This document shows positions 42,800-51,029 of a DNA stretch of 64,000 nucleotides, piece by piece. Numbering within the stretch: the first letter of the stretch is position 1; the number at the start of each line of letters is the position of its first letter. Location: NCBI RefSeq assembly GCF_004363555.1, contig NZ_SNZJ01000002.1:124001-188000 (forward strand), read 5' to 3'. Made by a program: the position numbers and the translations under genes. This DNA comes from Halomonas ventosae (GTDB lineage Bacteria > Pseudomonadota > Gammaproteobacteria > Pseudomonadales > Halomonadaceae). The notes beneath the pieces were generated by a model. The model saw nothing but the letters and a program-made list of their open reading frames with translations. It was not told the origin of the DNA and made no database searches.

Positions 42800-43560
42800 G
42801 GCTGCCACCTGAGCAGTCGGCGCTGCAGGGTCATGAACAAGAAGTCGAAGGCGGCATAGAGTCCGGCGATGGTCAGCATGTAGACCACCACGATGTCGGT
42901 GGCGAGCAGGCTGGAGGCCTCCATCATGCGCTGGCCGATGCCCGGGATACCGAACAGCTCGGCGGCCACCACCGTCATCCAGCCCTGGCCCAGGCCAGCG
43001 CGCAGCCCGCCGAGGATGCCCGGGGCCGCCGCCGGCAGGCTCACCTTGGCCAGCCGCGCCAGGAAGCCGCCCTGGCCGAAGGCCCGGGCGACCTCGTCAT
43101 AGCCCGGGTCCACCGAGCGCACCGCGCTGTAGCTGGCGAAGTAGTTGATCCAGAACACACCGATGCTGATGATGAAGGCCGCCGCCGAGGGGTTGATGCC
43201 GAACCAGATGATGGCAAAGGGGATCCAAGCTAGCGGCGGAATGGGGCGCAGCAGCCGGGCCAGCCAGGCGTGCAGGGCGTCGACGGCCGGTAGCAGCGCC
43301 GCCGACACCCCCACGGTGATGCCCAGCAGCGAGCCCAGTAGCAGCCCCACGCTGTAGTGGGCGAGACTCGCCGTTACCACTTCGAGCCAGATGCCGTCGG
43401 CGATCTCGGCGGCCAGGACGCCGGGAATCGTCGAGGGCAGCGGCACCAGGCTGCCGGGCAGCAGGCCGCTGCGCAGGGCCAGTTCCCAGAACAGCAGGAA
43501 GGCGGCCAAGCCCAAGGCGCCGAGCAGGCTGCGGCGATGGCGCGACAGGACCGGTGTCAT
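42796..43560 (-). CDS. ABC importer permease, nitrate/sulfonate/taurine type
   Basis: A 254-residue inner membrane protein with six predicted helices. The cytoplasmic EAA loop that contacts the ATPase is visible as VARAFGQGGFLARLAKVSLP followed by AAAPGILGGLRAGLGQGW. This is the permease layout of the SsuC/TauC class. It overlaps the binding-protein gene and the ATPase gene by four bases each, giving a tightly coupled three-gene operon. Confidence 0.92.
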   Translation of the reverse strand: MTPVLSRHRRSLLGALGLAAFLLFWELALRSGLLPGSLVPLPSTIPGVLAAEIADGIWLEVVTASLAHYSVGLLLGSLLGITVGVSAALLPAVDALHAWLARLLRPIPPLAWIPFAIIWFGINPSAAAFIISIGVFWINYFASYSAVRSVDPGYDEVARAFGQGGFLARLAKVSLPAAAPGILGGLRAGLGQGWMTVVAAELFGIPGIGQRMMEASSLLATDIVVVYMLTIAGLYAAFDFLFMTLQRRLLRWQP

Positions 43561-44585
43561 GATCCTGCCTGCTCCTCGGCCACCGCATCGTAGAGGTCGG
43601 TGTCGAACAGCGCGTCCAGGTCGACGCGCTTCCTGAGCGTGCCCTGGGCGGCCTGGAAGTCATGCATGGTGCGGGTGGCCTCAAGGATGGCATGGGGGTC
43701 GGCGAGGTAGTTCGAAGAGGGAGAGCGCAGGGCTGCCTCCACGGTATCGAGCCCGATCAGGCGCTTGCCGACGAACTCGCGGACGTGGGGCGCGGCCCGC
43801 TCGGGTTCCTCGACCAGTACCTCGGTGGCGCGCAGGTGCAGGGCCATCAGCGCACGCATCGCCTCCGGATGGTCCGCCAGCGCGCTCTCGCGGGCCGCCA
43901 GCACGGCCCCGGGCTGGCCCGGCAGCATCTCGTCGGCCCGGGCCACGACCCGGGCGCTGTCGTCGCGCTCCTGTACGGTGGTGAGGATCGGCTCGAGGAT
44001 CGAGGCGGCATCCACCGCCCCGGCCAGCAGCGCCTGCTGGACCCGGTCGGCGCCCATGGCGACGATATCCACGGCCTCCTCGCCCACGGCCAGCTGTTCG
44101 ACCAGCCAGTAGCGCAGCACGGTGTCGGGTACCGAGCCGCGGGGGAAGGTGGCGATCTGCGGCTTGCGGCCCTGCTCCTCGGTGAAGCGGGCGATGGCCT
44201 CGGCCGGATCCGCGACGCGGGCGAAGGTATCGGCCAGCTCGCCGCGGGCAACCAGGCCGATCTGCTCGCGGATGCTCGCCGCCAGCACCTTGATCGGCAC
44301 GCCATTGGCGCGGGCGACCATGGCCGGCCCGATGCCGAAGTACATGACGTCGAGCTCGCCGGAGGCCAATGCCTGGACCATGGCTGGGCCGCTGGAGAAG
44401 CGGGTCAGCTCGAGTTCGAGGCCGGCATCGGACGTCCAGCCCTCGCCCTCCATCACGAACAGCTGGGCGACCGGCAGGATCGGCATGTAACCCACCTCGA
44501 GGCGGGTGGGGTCATCGGCCTGGGCCGGGCCGGCGGCGATCAGCAGGGCCACCAGCGGGGCCAGCAGGCGGGGGACGCGGGACAT
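43557..44585 (-). CDS. ABC importer periplasmic binding protein (SsuA/NMT1-like)
   Basis: A 342-residue exported binding protein. The signal peptide ends at about residue 23 (AGPAQA). The mature start LEVGYMPILPVAQLFVMEGE and the segment ASGELDVMYFGIGPAMVARA are typical of the aliphatic sulfonate, nitrate and thiamine-precursor binding group. The ATG at 44585 is eight codons inside the longest frame and directly precedes the signal peptide. It is the first gene of the importer operon, preceded by an AT-rich stretch (44640-44690) suited to a promoter. Confidence 0.9.
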   Translation of the reverse strand: MSRVPRLLAPLVALLIAAGPAQADDPTRLEVGYMPILPVAQLFVMEGEGWTSDAGLELELTRFSSGPAMVQALASGELDVMYFGIGPAMVARANGVPIKVLAASIREQIGLVARGELADTFARVADPAEAIARFTEEQGRKPQIATFPRGSVPDTVLRYWLVEQLAVGEEAVDIVAMGADRVQQALLAGAVDAASILEPILTTVQERDDSARVVARADEMLPGQPGAVLAARESALADHPEAMRALMALHLRATEVLVEEPERAAPHVREFVGKRLIGLDTVEAALRSPSSNYLADPHAILEATRTMHDFQAAQGTLRKRVDLDALFDTDLYDAVAEEQAGS

Positions 44586-44746
44586 GGGCTCTCTCCGGGC
44601 GTGAATCACGACCCTTCATCCTAGTGCTTCGACCCCTTATGACGTAAATGTTTGCATAAAATAATTTTTTATACACATATGTTATTAGTTGCGCCCCGGG
44701 CGCTGACAGGAGGAGGCAGGCCTGGTGGGGCGGTTCGGCCGTGGCG

Positions 44747-45217
44747 TCAGGGCGCGGGCGCGGCGGCACCCAGGAAGCGCTCCTGCCAGTAGTCCAGCGC
44801 CAGGGTGGTGGTGGTGACCCGGCGACCCCGCCCCGGGGCGTGGATCATCTCGCCGTCGCCCAGGTAGATGCCCACGTGGCTTGCCTTGCGCCCCCCCGCG
44901 GTGGCGAAGAACAGCAGGTCGCCGGGGCGCGCCTCGTCAACCCGCGGCAGGGCCTCGAACTGCTGCCGGGAGGTGCGGGGCACGCGTATGCCGGCCCGTG
45001 AGTAGGCCCGCTGCACCAGCCCGGAGCAGTCCATGCCGCGCTCGGTGGTGCCGCCCAGGCGATAGGGGGTGCCCAAAGCGCGCCTGGCCTCGGCGAGGAT
45101 CAGCGCCCGGTCGATGGAGAGCTCCCCCGGCGCGTCGCGAGTGGCGAGCTCGCGCCCCGCGCAGCCTGCCAGCAGGACGGCCAGCAGCAGCATGACCAGC
45201 ATGCGGATGCTGGCCAT
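44747..45217 (-). CDS. NlpC/P60 family lipoprotein endopeptidase
   Basis: A 156-residue outer-membrane-type lipoprotein. The lipobox LLAGC puts the acylated cysteine at residue 19. The NlpC/P60 domain has the catalytic cysteine in MDCSGLVQRAY, the first histidine in ASHVGIYLGDG and the second in MIHAPGRG. Such enzymes cut peptidoglycan stem peptides, as in E. coli Spr and NlpC. The start at 45217 is chosen because it places the lipobox correctly; an ATG at 45268 would give an unusually long leader. Confidence 0.9.
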   Translation of the reverse strand: MASIRMLVMLLLAVLLAGCAGRELATRDAPGELSIDRALILAEARRALGTPYRLGGTTERGMDCSGLVQRAYSRAGIRVPRTSRQQFEALPRVDEARPGDLLFFATAGGRKASHVGIYLGDGEMIHAPGRGRRVTTTTLALDYWQERFLGAAAPAP

Positions 45218-45319
45218 CGGCAGGACACGGCCGGTCGCAGGACGGGGCAGGGCAGGGGTCGCGGGCATCTCCGGGTCACTCTCGGGCGGTCATGCCGTCA
45301 GCCTACCCCTTGGCTTGCA

Positions 45320-45664
45320 TCAGCGAAAGGCGATGCGCGTGCCGCTGGCGAGCATCTCGTCCGGCGAGAGGGCGTGGCCCGGCACGCCGATCATCTCGTC
45401 GCCGCACTGGTCGCCCCAGGTCAGCACGCCATGGGTCAGGCCGATGCCGCCGAGCAGGTCGCGGATCTCGCCGGTGCCGAGGAAGGTGCGAGTAAGGCCC
45501 TGGCTGTCGGAGAGCTCCGAGACGTCGTTGGCGTGGTGGAAACGCACCGTGTAGATGCCATCCATCGACTCGACCTCGACGATCGGCGTGAGGCCATGGG
45601 CGACGGCATTGGCGATCTGCTTCAGGGTGACATGGTCACCCAGTTGATAGGCCGGGATGGACAT
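45320..45664 (-). CDS. DUF6482-like protein
   Basis: A 114-residue soluble protein. The pattern IVEVESMDGIYTVRF, then LSDSQGLTRTFLGTGEIRDL, resembles the small DUF6482 family that is common in Halomonas and Pseudomonas and has no known function. The ATG at 45664 is preceded by a purine-rich stretch; a longer start at 45697 is possible. It is monocistronic and divergent from the glyoxalase gene over 244 bases, which hold TATAAA at 45789 as a possible -10 but no gene. Confidence 0.6.
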   Translation of the reverse strand: MSIPAYQLGDHVTLKQIANAVAHGLTPIVEVESMDGIYTVRFHHANDVSELSDSQGLTRTFLGTGEIRDLLGGIGLTHGVLTWGDQCGDEMIGVPGHALSPDEMLASGTRIAFR

Positions 45665-45908
45665 GGGGCTGCCTCGTGAGGGGTCATGGATGTACAACTA
45701 GTGTAGAAGGTGGTTCGCCCATATCAAGCGCGTTTCTCGCTTGTGGCGATCGACGGTGCGGCGGCGAATGCAACATATGTATATGACTTATAAAGAGAGT
45801 GGCGGCCCCTGGTGCCGGGTGGGCTCCACCCGAGGGGGTGGAAAAGCGTGCCGGCCGCCCTCAAGTTCTTGACTCATCGACCATCCACCCTTGCGAGAAG
45901 GAGTCCCC

Positions 45909-46442
45909 ATGAGCTTCCAGGGAGAGCAGCACCCCGGCGTCCAGGCGCCCACCGCGGATAGCGAGGGCTTTCGCCTCAACCACACCATGCTGCGGGTCAA
46001 GGACCCGGAGAAGGCGCTGGCCTTCTATACCCGGGTCTTCGGCATGCGAGTACTGCGTCGGCTCGACTTCGAGGAGATGCAGTTCTCGCTCTACTTCCTG
46101 GCGCGGCCGGAACCCGGCGAGCGCGTCCCGGAGGAGACCGGCGAGCGCACCGTCTGGACCTTCAGCCAGCGCGGGGTGCTCGAGCTGACCCACAACTGGG
46201 GCACCGAGGAGCAGCAGGACTTCGCCTACCACGACGGCAATGCCGAGCCCCAGGGCTTCGGGCATATCTGCTTCAGCGTGCCGGACCTCGAGGCCGCCCA
46301 GGCCTGGTTCGACGCCAACGACGTCACCTTCGTCAAGCGCGGCGACCAGGGCAAGATGAAGGACGTGGTCTTCGTCAAGGACGCCGACGGCTACTGGATC
46401 GAGGTCGTGCAGGCCGACCGTCTCGGCCAGATGGGCGACTGA
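45909..46442 (+). CDS. gloA: Lactoylglutathione lyase (glyoxalase I)
   Basis: A 177-residue enzyme that isomerises the methylglyoxal-glutathione hemithioacetal to S-lactoylglutathione. Metal ligands are visible in the expected order: His in LNHTMLRV, Glu in VLELTHNWG, His in GFGHICFSV and Glu in YWIEVVQ. It is the longer, zinc-dependent type with an insertion around PEETGERTVWTF, seen in eukaryotes and some Pseudomonas enzymes. AAGGAG precedes the ATG at 45909. Confidence 0.95.
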   Translation: MSFQGEQHPGVQAPTADSEGFRLNHTMLRVKDPEKALAFYTRVFGMRVLRRLDFEEMQFSLYFLARPEPGERVPEETGERTVWTFSQRGVLELTHNWGTEEQQDFAYHDGNAEPQGFGHICFSVPDLEAAQAWFDANDVTFVKRGDQGKMKDVVFVKDADGYWIEVVQADRLGQMGD

Positions 46443-46544
46443 CCCCTCTCCGTGCTGCCAGCGGGGCGGCCTTTGCCTTAAACGGCGCTGGGGGATAAGG
46501 TCTTGGCCATGTTCGTTCATGGCATGACCTGCCAAGGAGACCCG

Positions 46545-47513
46545 ATGAAAGCGCTGAACCGTCCCGTGACCCTGGCCCTGGCCGGTGCCCTGCTGGCCGC
46601 TCCGCTGGCCTGGAGCTCCGTTGCCCTGGCCGAGGAGCCCGAGCAGGTGCGCTTCTCCGTGCCCGCCTGGCCCGGCGTGACCGTCAAGACCGCCCTGGCC
46701 GCCCAGCTGCTGGATGCCCTGGGCTACCAGACCCGCCAGCAGGAGCTCGGCTCCACCATCACCTACGAGGCCCTCACCCAGCGCGAGCTGGATGCCTTCC
46801 TCGCCGCCTGGCTGCCCGCCCAGCAGTCGATGTTCGACGCCACCATGGAGAAGGGCCTGATCGTCGACCTCGGCAACAACGTCGAGGGCGCACGCCTGGG
46901 CTTCGCGGTGCCGACCTATGTCTATGACGCCGGCGTGACCTCTGCCGAGGACCTGGCCGACGAGGAGATCGCCGAGAAGCTCGGTCGCACCGTCTACTCC
47001 ATCGAGGTCGGCTCGGGCATGAGCGACACCCTCAACGAGGCGGTGGAGAACGACACCTATGGCCTGGGTGACTGGAACCTCTCCGAGACCTCCACGCCGG
47101 GCATGCTCAGCGCGGTGGACGCGGCCATCAACCGCGAGGAGTGGATCGTCTTCGCCGGCTGGACGCCCCACTGGATGAATATCGAGTATGACGTCGAGTA
47201 CCTGACCGACACCCAGGACATGTGGGGCCCCGACGGCGGGCGCAGCGACGTGCGTACCCTGGTGACCAGCGACTTTGCCGAGGCCGCCCCCAATGCCACG
47301 CGGCTGCTCGACCAGCTCAGCTTCACCGCCGATGACCAGAGCGCGATGATCCGCGGCTTCAGCTACGAGGAGCGCGAGCCCGAGGCGGTGGCGCTGGACT
47401 GGATCCGCGCCAACCCGGCCAAGGTGAAGGCCTTCCTGGAAGGGGTCACCACGCGCGACGGCGAGCCGGGCTGGTCGGCCGTGCAGCAGGCGCTGGAGAT
47501 CCCCGACGCCTGA
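46545..47513 (+). CDS. Glycine betaine/proline-type ABC binding protein (ProX/OpuAC)
   Basis: A 322-residue exported binding protein with a signal peptide ending near residue 29 (SSVALA). The mature part has the betaine-binding layout with VPAWPGVTVKTALAAQLL, AFLAAWLPAQQSMFD and VFAGWTPHWMNIEYDVEYL; the tryptophans form the aromatic cage for quaternary ammonium groups. No permease or ATPase gene is adjacent, so it must work with components encoded elsewhere. AAGGAG precedes the ATG at 46545, and a terminator follows. Confidence 0.88.
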   Translation: MKALNRPVTLALAGALLAAPLAWSSVALAEEPEQVRFSVPAWPGVTVKTALAAQLLDALGYQTRQQELGSTITYEALTQRELDAFLAAWLPAQQSMFDATMEKGLIVDLGNNVEGARLGFAVPTYVYDAGVTSAEDLADEEIAEKLGRTVYSIEVGSGMSDTLNEAVENDTYGLGDWNLSETSTPGMLSAVDAAINREEWIVFAGWTPHWMNIEYDVEYLTDTQDMWGPDGGRSDVRTLVTSDFAEAAPNATRLLDQLSFTADDQSAMIRGFSYEEREPEAVALDWIRANPAKVKAFLEGVTTRDGEPGWSAVQQALEIPDA

Positions 47514-47537
47514 TCCTGCCGCGATGAGTGACACGAC

Positions 47538-47561
47538 GAGGCCGCCCCACGGGGCGGCCTC
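47538..47561 (+). terminator. Stem-loop terminator after the betaine binding-protein gene
   Basis: GAGGCCGCCCC and its complement GGGGCGGCCTC form a perfect stem with a two-base loop region, 25 bases after the stop. The following T-run is short (CTTGC), so efficiency may be modest. It may also serve the convergent dioxygenase gene. Confidence 0.6.
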
Positions 47562-47600
47562 TTGCGCTCTGGCCTGGCCCTTTCCCGGGCGCCCCGCTCC

Positions 47601-48338
47601 TCAGGCGAAGGCATAGAGGTCCATGGCCAGCACACCATGCTCCACGCTGTGGTGCAGCCGCTTGCCCGGCCCGCCGGCCCCCATGGCCACCAGCAGCGGC
47701 TGGAAGTGTTCCGCGGTGGGATGGTTCTTGCGGGCCTGGGGGGCGCGTTTCCAGGCCAGCAGCGCCTCGCGGTCATCCGCTTCTAGCCGGGCATGGACCC
47801 AGTCGACGAACTCGCCGACCCAGGCCGGCGTCGGCGCCGCCAGGGCCTGCATTTCCGCCAGGTTGTGGGTCAGGCTGCCCGAGCCGACCACCAGGATGCC
47901 CTCCTCGCGCAGTGCGGCCAGCTTCTCGCCCAGGGCCACCAGCTCGGCGTTGGACCATCCCACCGGCAGCGACAGCGAGACCACCGGGATCTCGGCCTCG
48001 GGATACATCAGCGACAGCGGCACCCAGGCGCCGTGGTCCAGGCCACGCTCGGTGGGCACGGCGTTGAGTTCGCGGGCCAGGCGCATCGCCAGCGCCGGGT
48101 CGCCCGGGGCGGGGTACTGGCACTCGAAGAGCGCCCGGGGGAAGCCGCTGAAGTCGTGGAGGGTCTCGGGACGCTCGCTGGTGCTGACCAGCAGCTGGCG
48201 GCTGGCCCAGTGGGCCGAGACCACCAGGATGGCCTTGGGTTGCCTCTCATGACCCAGCCGGCGCAGGAAGTCGTGGGCCGGCCCGGGGGTCAGGGCCAGC
48301 ATCGGCGAACCATGGGAAATGAACAGGCTGGGCAGCAT
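47601..48338 (-). CDS. Class III extradiol ring-cleavage dioxygenase (YgiD/DODA type)
   Basis: A 245-residue non-haem metalloenzyme related to plant 4,5-DOPA dioxygenase. Likely metal and acid-base histidines are in LFISHGSPML, VVSAHWASRQL, GSGSLTHNLAEM and AEHFQPLLVAMGA. Bacterial members such as YgiD cleave L-DOPA or act on aromatic compounds. It lies 66 bases after DoxX on the same strand, a common pairing, and a LysR gene precedes both, so the three probably form a regulated unit. Confidence 0.92.
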   Translation of the reverse strand: MLPSLFISHGSPMLALTPGPAHDFLRRLGHERQPKAILVVSAHWASRQLLVSTSERPETLHDFSGFPRALFECQYPAPGDPALAMRLARELNAVPTERGLDHGAWVPLSLMYPEAEIPVVSLSLPVGWSNAELVALGEKLAALREEGILVVGSGSLTHNLAEMQALAAPTPAWVGEFVDWVHARLEADDREALLAWKRAPQARKNHPTAEHFQPLLVAMGAGGPGKRLHHSVEHGVLAMDLYAFA

Positions 48339-48361
48339 CTCGGCTCTCCTCCGGTGGACGG

Positions 48362-48385
48362 GCGCCGGCCCCGAGGGGCCGGCGC
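48362..48385. repeat. Stem-loop between doxX and the dioxygenase gene
   Basis: GCGCCGGCCCC and GGGGCCGGCGC are perfectly complementary with a two-base centre, between the DoxX and dioxygenase genes. No T-run follows on either strand, so an intercistronic processing or stabilising hairpin is more likely than a terminator. Confidence 0.5.
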
Positions 48386-48404
48386 GGTCGAGGTGGATGA
48401 TGGG

Positions 48405-48827
48405 TTAGGCGAAGCGGCGGTTAAGAGTCAGGCTGCCGCTGCCCAGGCCGGCCTGGACCAGCAGGGCGATGGCCCAGAATACCGGGAACTCCCAGCCGCC
48501 GCCCTCGCTGGAGAAGACCCAGCCGTTGCCCAGGTGGACCCAGGCGGCGCCGAGCAGCACCGGGACCAGGGCCAGGCTTACCCAGCGGGTGAAGAGGCCA
48601 AGGATCAGTGCCATGCCGCCGCCCACCTCGGCGAGGATGGTCAGGTAGGCCAGCACGCCGGGTAGGCCCAGCGACTCGAAGTAGCCCACGGTGCCGGGCA
48701 CGGTGAAGAGGAAGACCTTCATCAGGCCGTGGGCCAGGGTCATGACGCCGAGCGCGAGGCGCAGCAGGGCGATGGCGTGGGGCTGCAGGGACTCGGGGCG
48801 GTTCGCGGCAAGGGGCTGGGGGGTCAT
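48405..48827 (-). CDS. DoxX family membrane protein
   Basis: A 140-residue membrane protein with four helices. The start of the DoxX domain is ALLRLALGVMTLAHGLMKVF, and a central TILAEVGGGMALILGLFTRW follows. Family members are linked to thiol or quinone redox chemistry and often accompany extradiol dioxygenase or pirin genes, but the biochemical role is unclear. A 21-base imperfect inverted repeat with LysR-type layout lies 93 bases upstream. Confidence 0.9.
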   Translation of the reverse strand: MTPQPLAANRPESLQPHAIALLRLALGVMTLAHGLMKVFLFTVPGTVGYFESLGLPGVLAYLTILAEVGGGMALILGLFTRWVSLALVPVLLGAAWVHLGNGWVFSSEGGGWEFPVFWAIALLVQAGLGSGSLTLNRRFA

Positions 48828-48919
48828 GGTGTCAATCTCCGTCGAGGGGGTGGGGTATGTCGATGGGGTTCACTCTACCCGCGACCCGTCAGGAGATAAT
48901 CTGGCCTGCATGAAAATCA

Positions 48920-48940
48920 TTGTTGCGTAAATAGCGACAA
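48920..48940. promoter_or_regulatory. Candidate LysR-type operator upstream of doxX
   Basis: TTGTTGCG and CGACAA form an imperfect inverted repeat around a TAAATAG centre, with the T-N11-A character of LysR-type sites. It lies immediately after the stop of the LysR gene and upstream of doxX, where it could control the doxX-dioxygenase pair. Confidence 0.4.
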
Positions 48941-49834
48941 TTAAAGCTCCCGCTCCCAGGTCGGTGGGTCTCCCCAGGCCGCGGCCAGGAAGTCGAGGAA
49001 GCGCTCGATCTTGGCCGGCAGGTGGCGGCGAGCCGGAAACACGCCGTGGATGCCCAGCGTCACCGGCGCCTCATCGGTGAGGATCGGGACCAGCCGCCCG
49101 CGGCGGATGCTCTCGGCGACCAGGAAGCTTGGCTGATGCACGATGCCGAGCCCGGCCTCGGCGGCCTGGGTCAGGACATCGCCATTGTTGCTGTCCAGCG
49201 GCCCCTGCACGGCCAGGCGCCGGCCCCCCAGCTGCCACTCGGTGCCGCCGCCGTTGCGATAGCGCAGGCAGCGGTGCCCGGCCAGCGCCTCGAGGCTCTC
49301 GGGCTGGCCGTGTGCGGCGAGGTAGCCGGGCGAGGCGCACAGCAGCAGCCGGCAGCGCGTCAGGCGGCGGGCCACCAGGCTCGAGTCCGGCAGTTCCCCG
49401 ATGCGGATCGCCAGGTCATAGCCCTCCTCGAGCAGGTCCACGCGACGGTCGTTGAGGTCGAGGCGCACCTCCAGGTCGGGGTGCTCGACCATGAAGCGGG
49501 TGACCTGGGGCGCCAGGTGGCGAGTGCCGAAGCTCATCGGGCCGTTGAGCCGCAGGCGGCCCCGCACCTCGAGGTGGCCCGCGCCGACCTCGGCCTCGGC
49601 CTCCTGCAGCGCCTGCAGGATGCCCTGGGCCCGCGCCAGGTAGCGCTCGCCCGCCTCGGTCAGGTGCAGGCGCCGAGTGGTGCGCTGGATCAGGCGAACC
49701 TCGAGGTGGGCCTCCAGCTGCATGACCAGCCGCGACACCCGGGTCCGCGACAGCTCCAGGGCCTCCGCGGCCCGGGTATAGCTGCCCAGCTCGGCAACAC
49801 GGACGAAGGCGGTGATGGCATCCAGCAGCGGCAT
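48941..49834 (-). CDS. LysR-family transcription regulator
   Basis: A 297-residue regulator with an N-terminal winged helix (ITAFVRVAELGSYTRAAEAL, then SRTRVSRLVMQLEAHLEVRL) and a C-terminal effector domain starting near residue 90 (GRLRLNGPMSFG). It belongs to the group of LysR proteins that control dehydrogenases and electrophile defence, in which the gene is often next to its target. The ATG at 49834 has GGAGGA upstream. Here it is co-directional with doxX rather than divergent. Confidence 0.92.
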   Translation of the reverse strand: MPLLDAITAFVRVAELGSYTRAAEALELSRTRVSRLVMQLEAHLEVRLIQRTTRRLHLTEAGERYLARAQGILQALQEAEAEVGAGHLEVRGRLRLNGPMSFGTRHLAPQVTRFMVEHPDLEVRLDLNDRRVDLLEEGYDLAIRIGELPDSSLVARRLTRCRLLLCASPGYLAAHGQPESLEALAGHRCLRYRNGGGTEWQLGGRRLAVQGPLDSNNGDVLTQAAEAGLGIVHQPSFLVAESIRRGRLVPILTDEAPVTLGIHGVFPARRHLPAKIERFLDFLAAAWGDPPTWEREL

Positions 49835-49859
49835 GGCGGTCCTCCCGGTCGTCATCGGC

Positions 49860-51029
49860 TCAGTAGCCGGTCATCTCGAGATAGCCCCGCCCTCGCGGCG
49901 CGCCACTGGCGTGGTCGGTCACCCTCACCGCGCCCTCCCAGTAGCTCACCGTGGTGGCCATCCAGCGATCGGCATGGGGCGCCTCGACCGTGAGGTCGAG
50001 GCCCTGGTCCGGAAGCCGCAGCCGCCAGCGGGTAGGCAGCGTCCGGCCGGCCACGGTCGAGGTGGCCAGGGGCTCGAGGGCGAGGCTGTCGTCATCGAGG
50101 GGGGTGGTCTCGCCCTCGGGGGTGATCCAGCTGCCCGAGAGGTAGTCGCCCCCGTCCTCGCCGCCGCCGCGCAGGCGGAAGGCCATCAGCCGGTGGCCAT
50201 CGGCCAGGTGCAGCGAGAACCAGTCCCAGCCCGCCTGGTCGGGGCCGAGCAGCTGGCTGCTCCACTCGCGGTCGAGCCAGGCGCGGCCCGTCACCCGCCG
50301 GGATTCACCGTCCAGGGTCACCTCGCCGCTGACCCGGTAGAAGGGCTGGCTGACGTAGATCGAGCCCTGGCCGTCGGCGGACTTCTGGCTGAAGCCATTC
50401 TCTCCATGGCGCACCAGGGGCCCCTCGGCGTCCAGCAACAGCCGGTAGCCGAAGGGAGCGCCGTCATGCTCGGCCGTGGCGACCAGTTCAAGCTGTGACA
50501 GGGCATCCCGGTCGCTTTCCCCGACGCGGCTGGTCAGCGTCCAGTCGTCGAGCCAGGCGTGGAAGGGGGCCGCGGTGACGCCCGCCTGGTCCCGCCCGGG
50601 GTCGCTTTCCCGGGAGCCGCCCCGGGCGAAGCGTTCGGCCACCCGGTGGGTATCGCCCCGGGAGACGGCCATATGGGCCATCCACAGCTGGTCGGCGGCC
50701 CAGGGGCCGGCCGTCTCGGGGCGCTCGGCGGGAGGCAGCTGGGCCTGGCGGAACAGGGTCCACTGCACGCCGAGTGGCTCGCCGCTGGCATCTTCCAGGT
50801 TGGCGGTCAGGTACCACCACTCCAGGCGATAGTCGGGATGGGGGCCGTGGTCCTCGGGAAAGCGCAGGCGGGTGCCTGGGGCGGCTTGGCGGAATCCCCC
50901 GGCCTCGGCGCCCAGCCCCGCGAAGCCCTGGGAGGGGACAGGGGGCGCCTCGTCCTCGCAGCCCGCCAGCCCTGTCGCCAGTACGGTAGCCAGCAGGGCG
51001 ACCCCCAGCCAGGTCGGCCAGCCCTTCAT
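49860..51029 (-). CDS. AttH/carotenoid 1,2-hydratase-like lipoprotein of an ABC export system
   Basis: A 389-residue lipoprotein: the signal peptide ends in the lipobox LATGLAGC. The rest is the lipocalin-like AttH domain, with FPEDHGPHPDYRLEWWYLTA near its start and WLDREWSSQLLGPDQAGWDW in the middle. Proteins of this kind are regularly encoded after an FtsX-type permease and a LolD-like ATPase and are thought to bind a lipid or other hydrophobic compound; the enzymatic name is by homology only. Its ATG overlaps the permease stop as ATGA. Confidence 0.85.
   Translation of the reverse strand: MKGWPTWLGVALLATVLATGLAGCEDEAPPVPSQGFAGLGAEAGGFRQAAPGTRLRFPEDHGPHPDYRLEWWYLTANLEDASGEPLGVQWTLFRQAQLPPAERPETAGPWAADQLWMAHMAVSRGDTHRVAERFARGGSRESDPGRDQAGVTAAPFHAWLDDWTLTSRVGESDRDALSQLELVATAEHDGAPFGYRLLLDAEGPLVRHGENGFSQKSADGQGSIYVSQPFYRVSGEVTLDGESRRVTGRAWLDREWSSQLLGPDQAGWDWFSLHLADGHRLMAFRLRGGGEDGGDYLSGSWITPEGETTPLDDDSLALEPLATSTVAGRTLPTRWRLRLPDQGLDLTVEAPHADRWMATTVSYWEGAVRVTDHASGAPRGRGYLEMTGY

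Noticed and set aside
45770..45800. Promoter of gloA (palindrome ACATATGT and TATAAA)
   Set aside because: The -10-like TATAAA has no convincing -35 at 16-18 bases, so I mention it only in passing.
46470..46500. Another CTTAAG-type repeat upstream of the betaine binding-protein gene
   Set aside because: Only a single CTTAAA half-site is present; the second half five bases away does not match.
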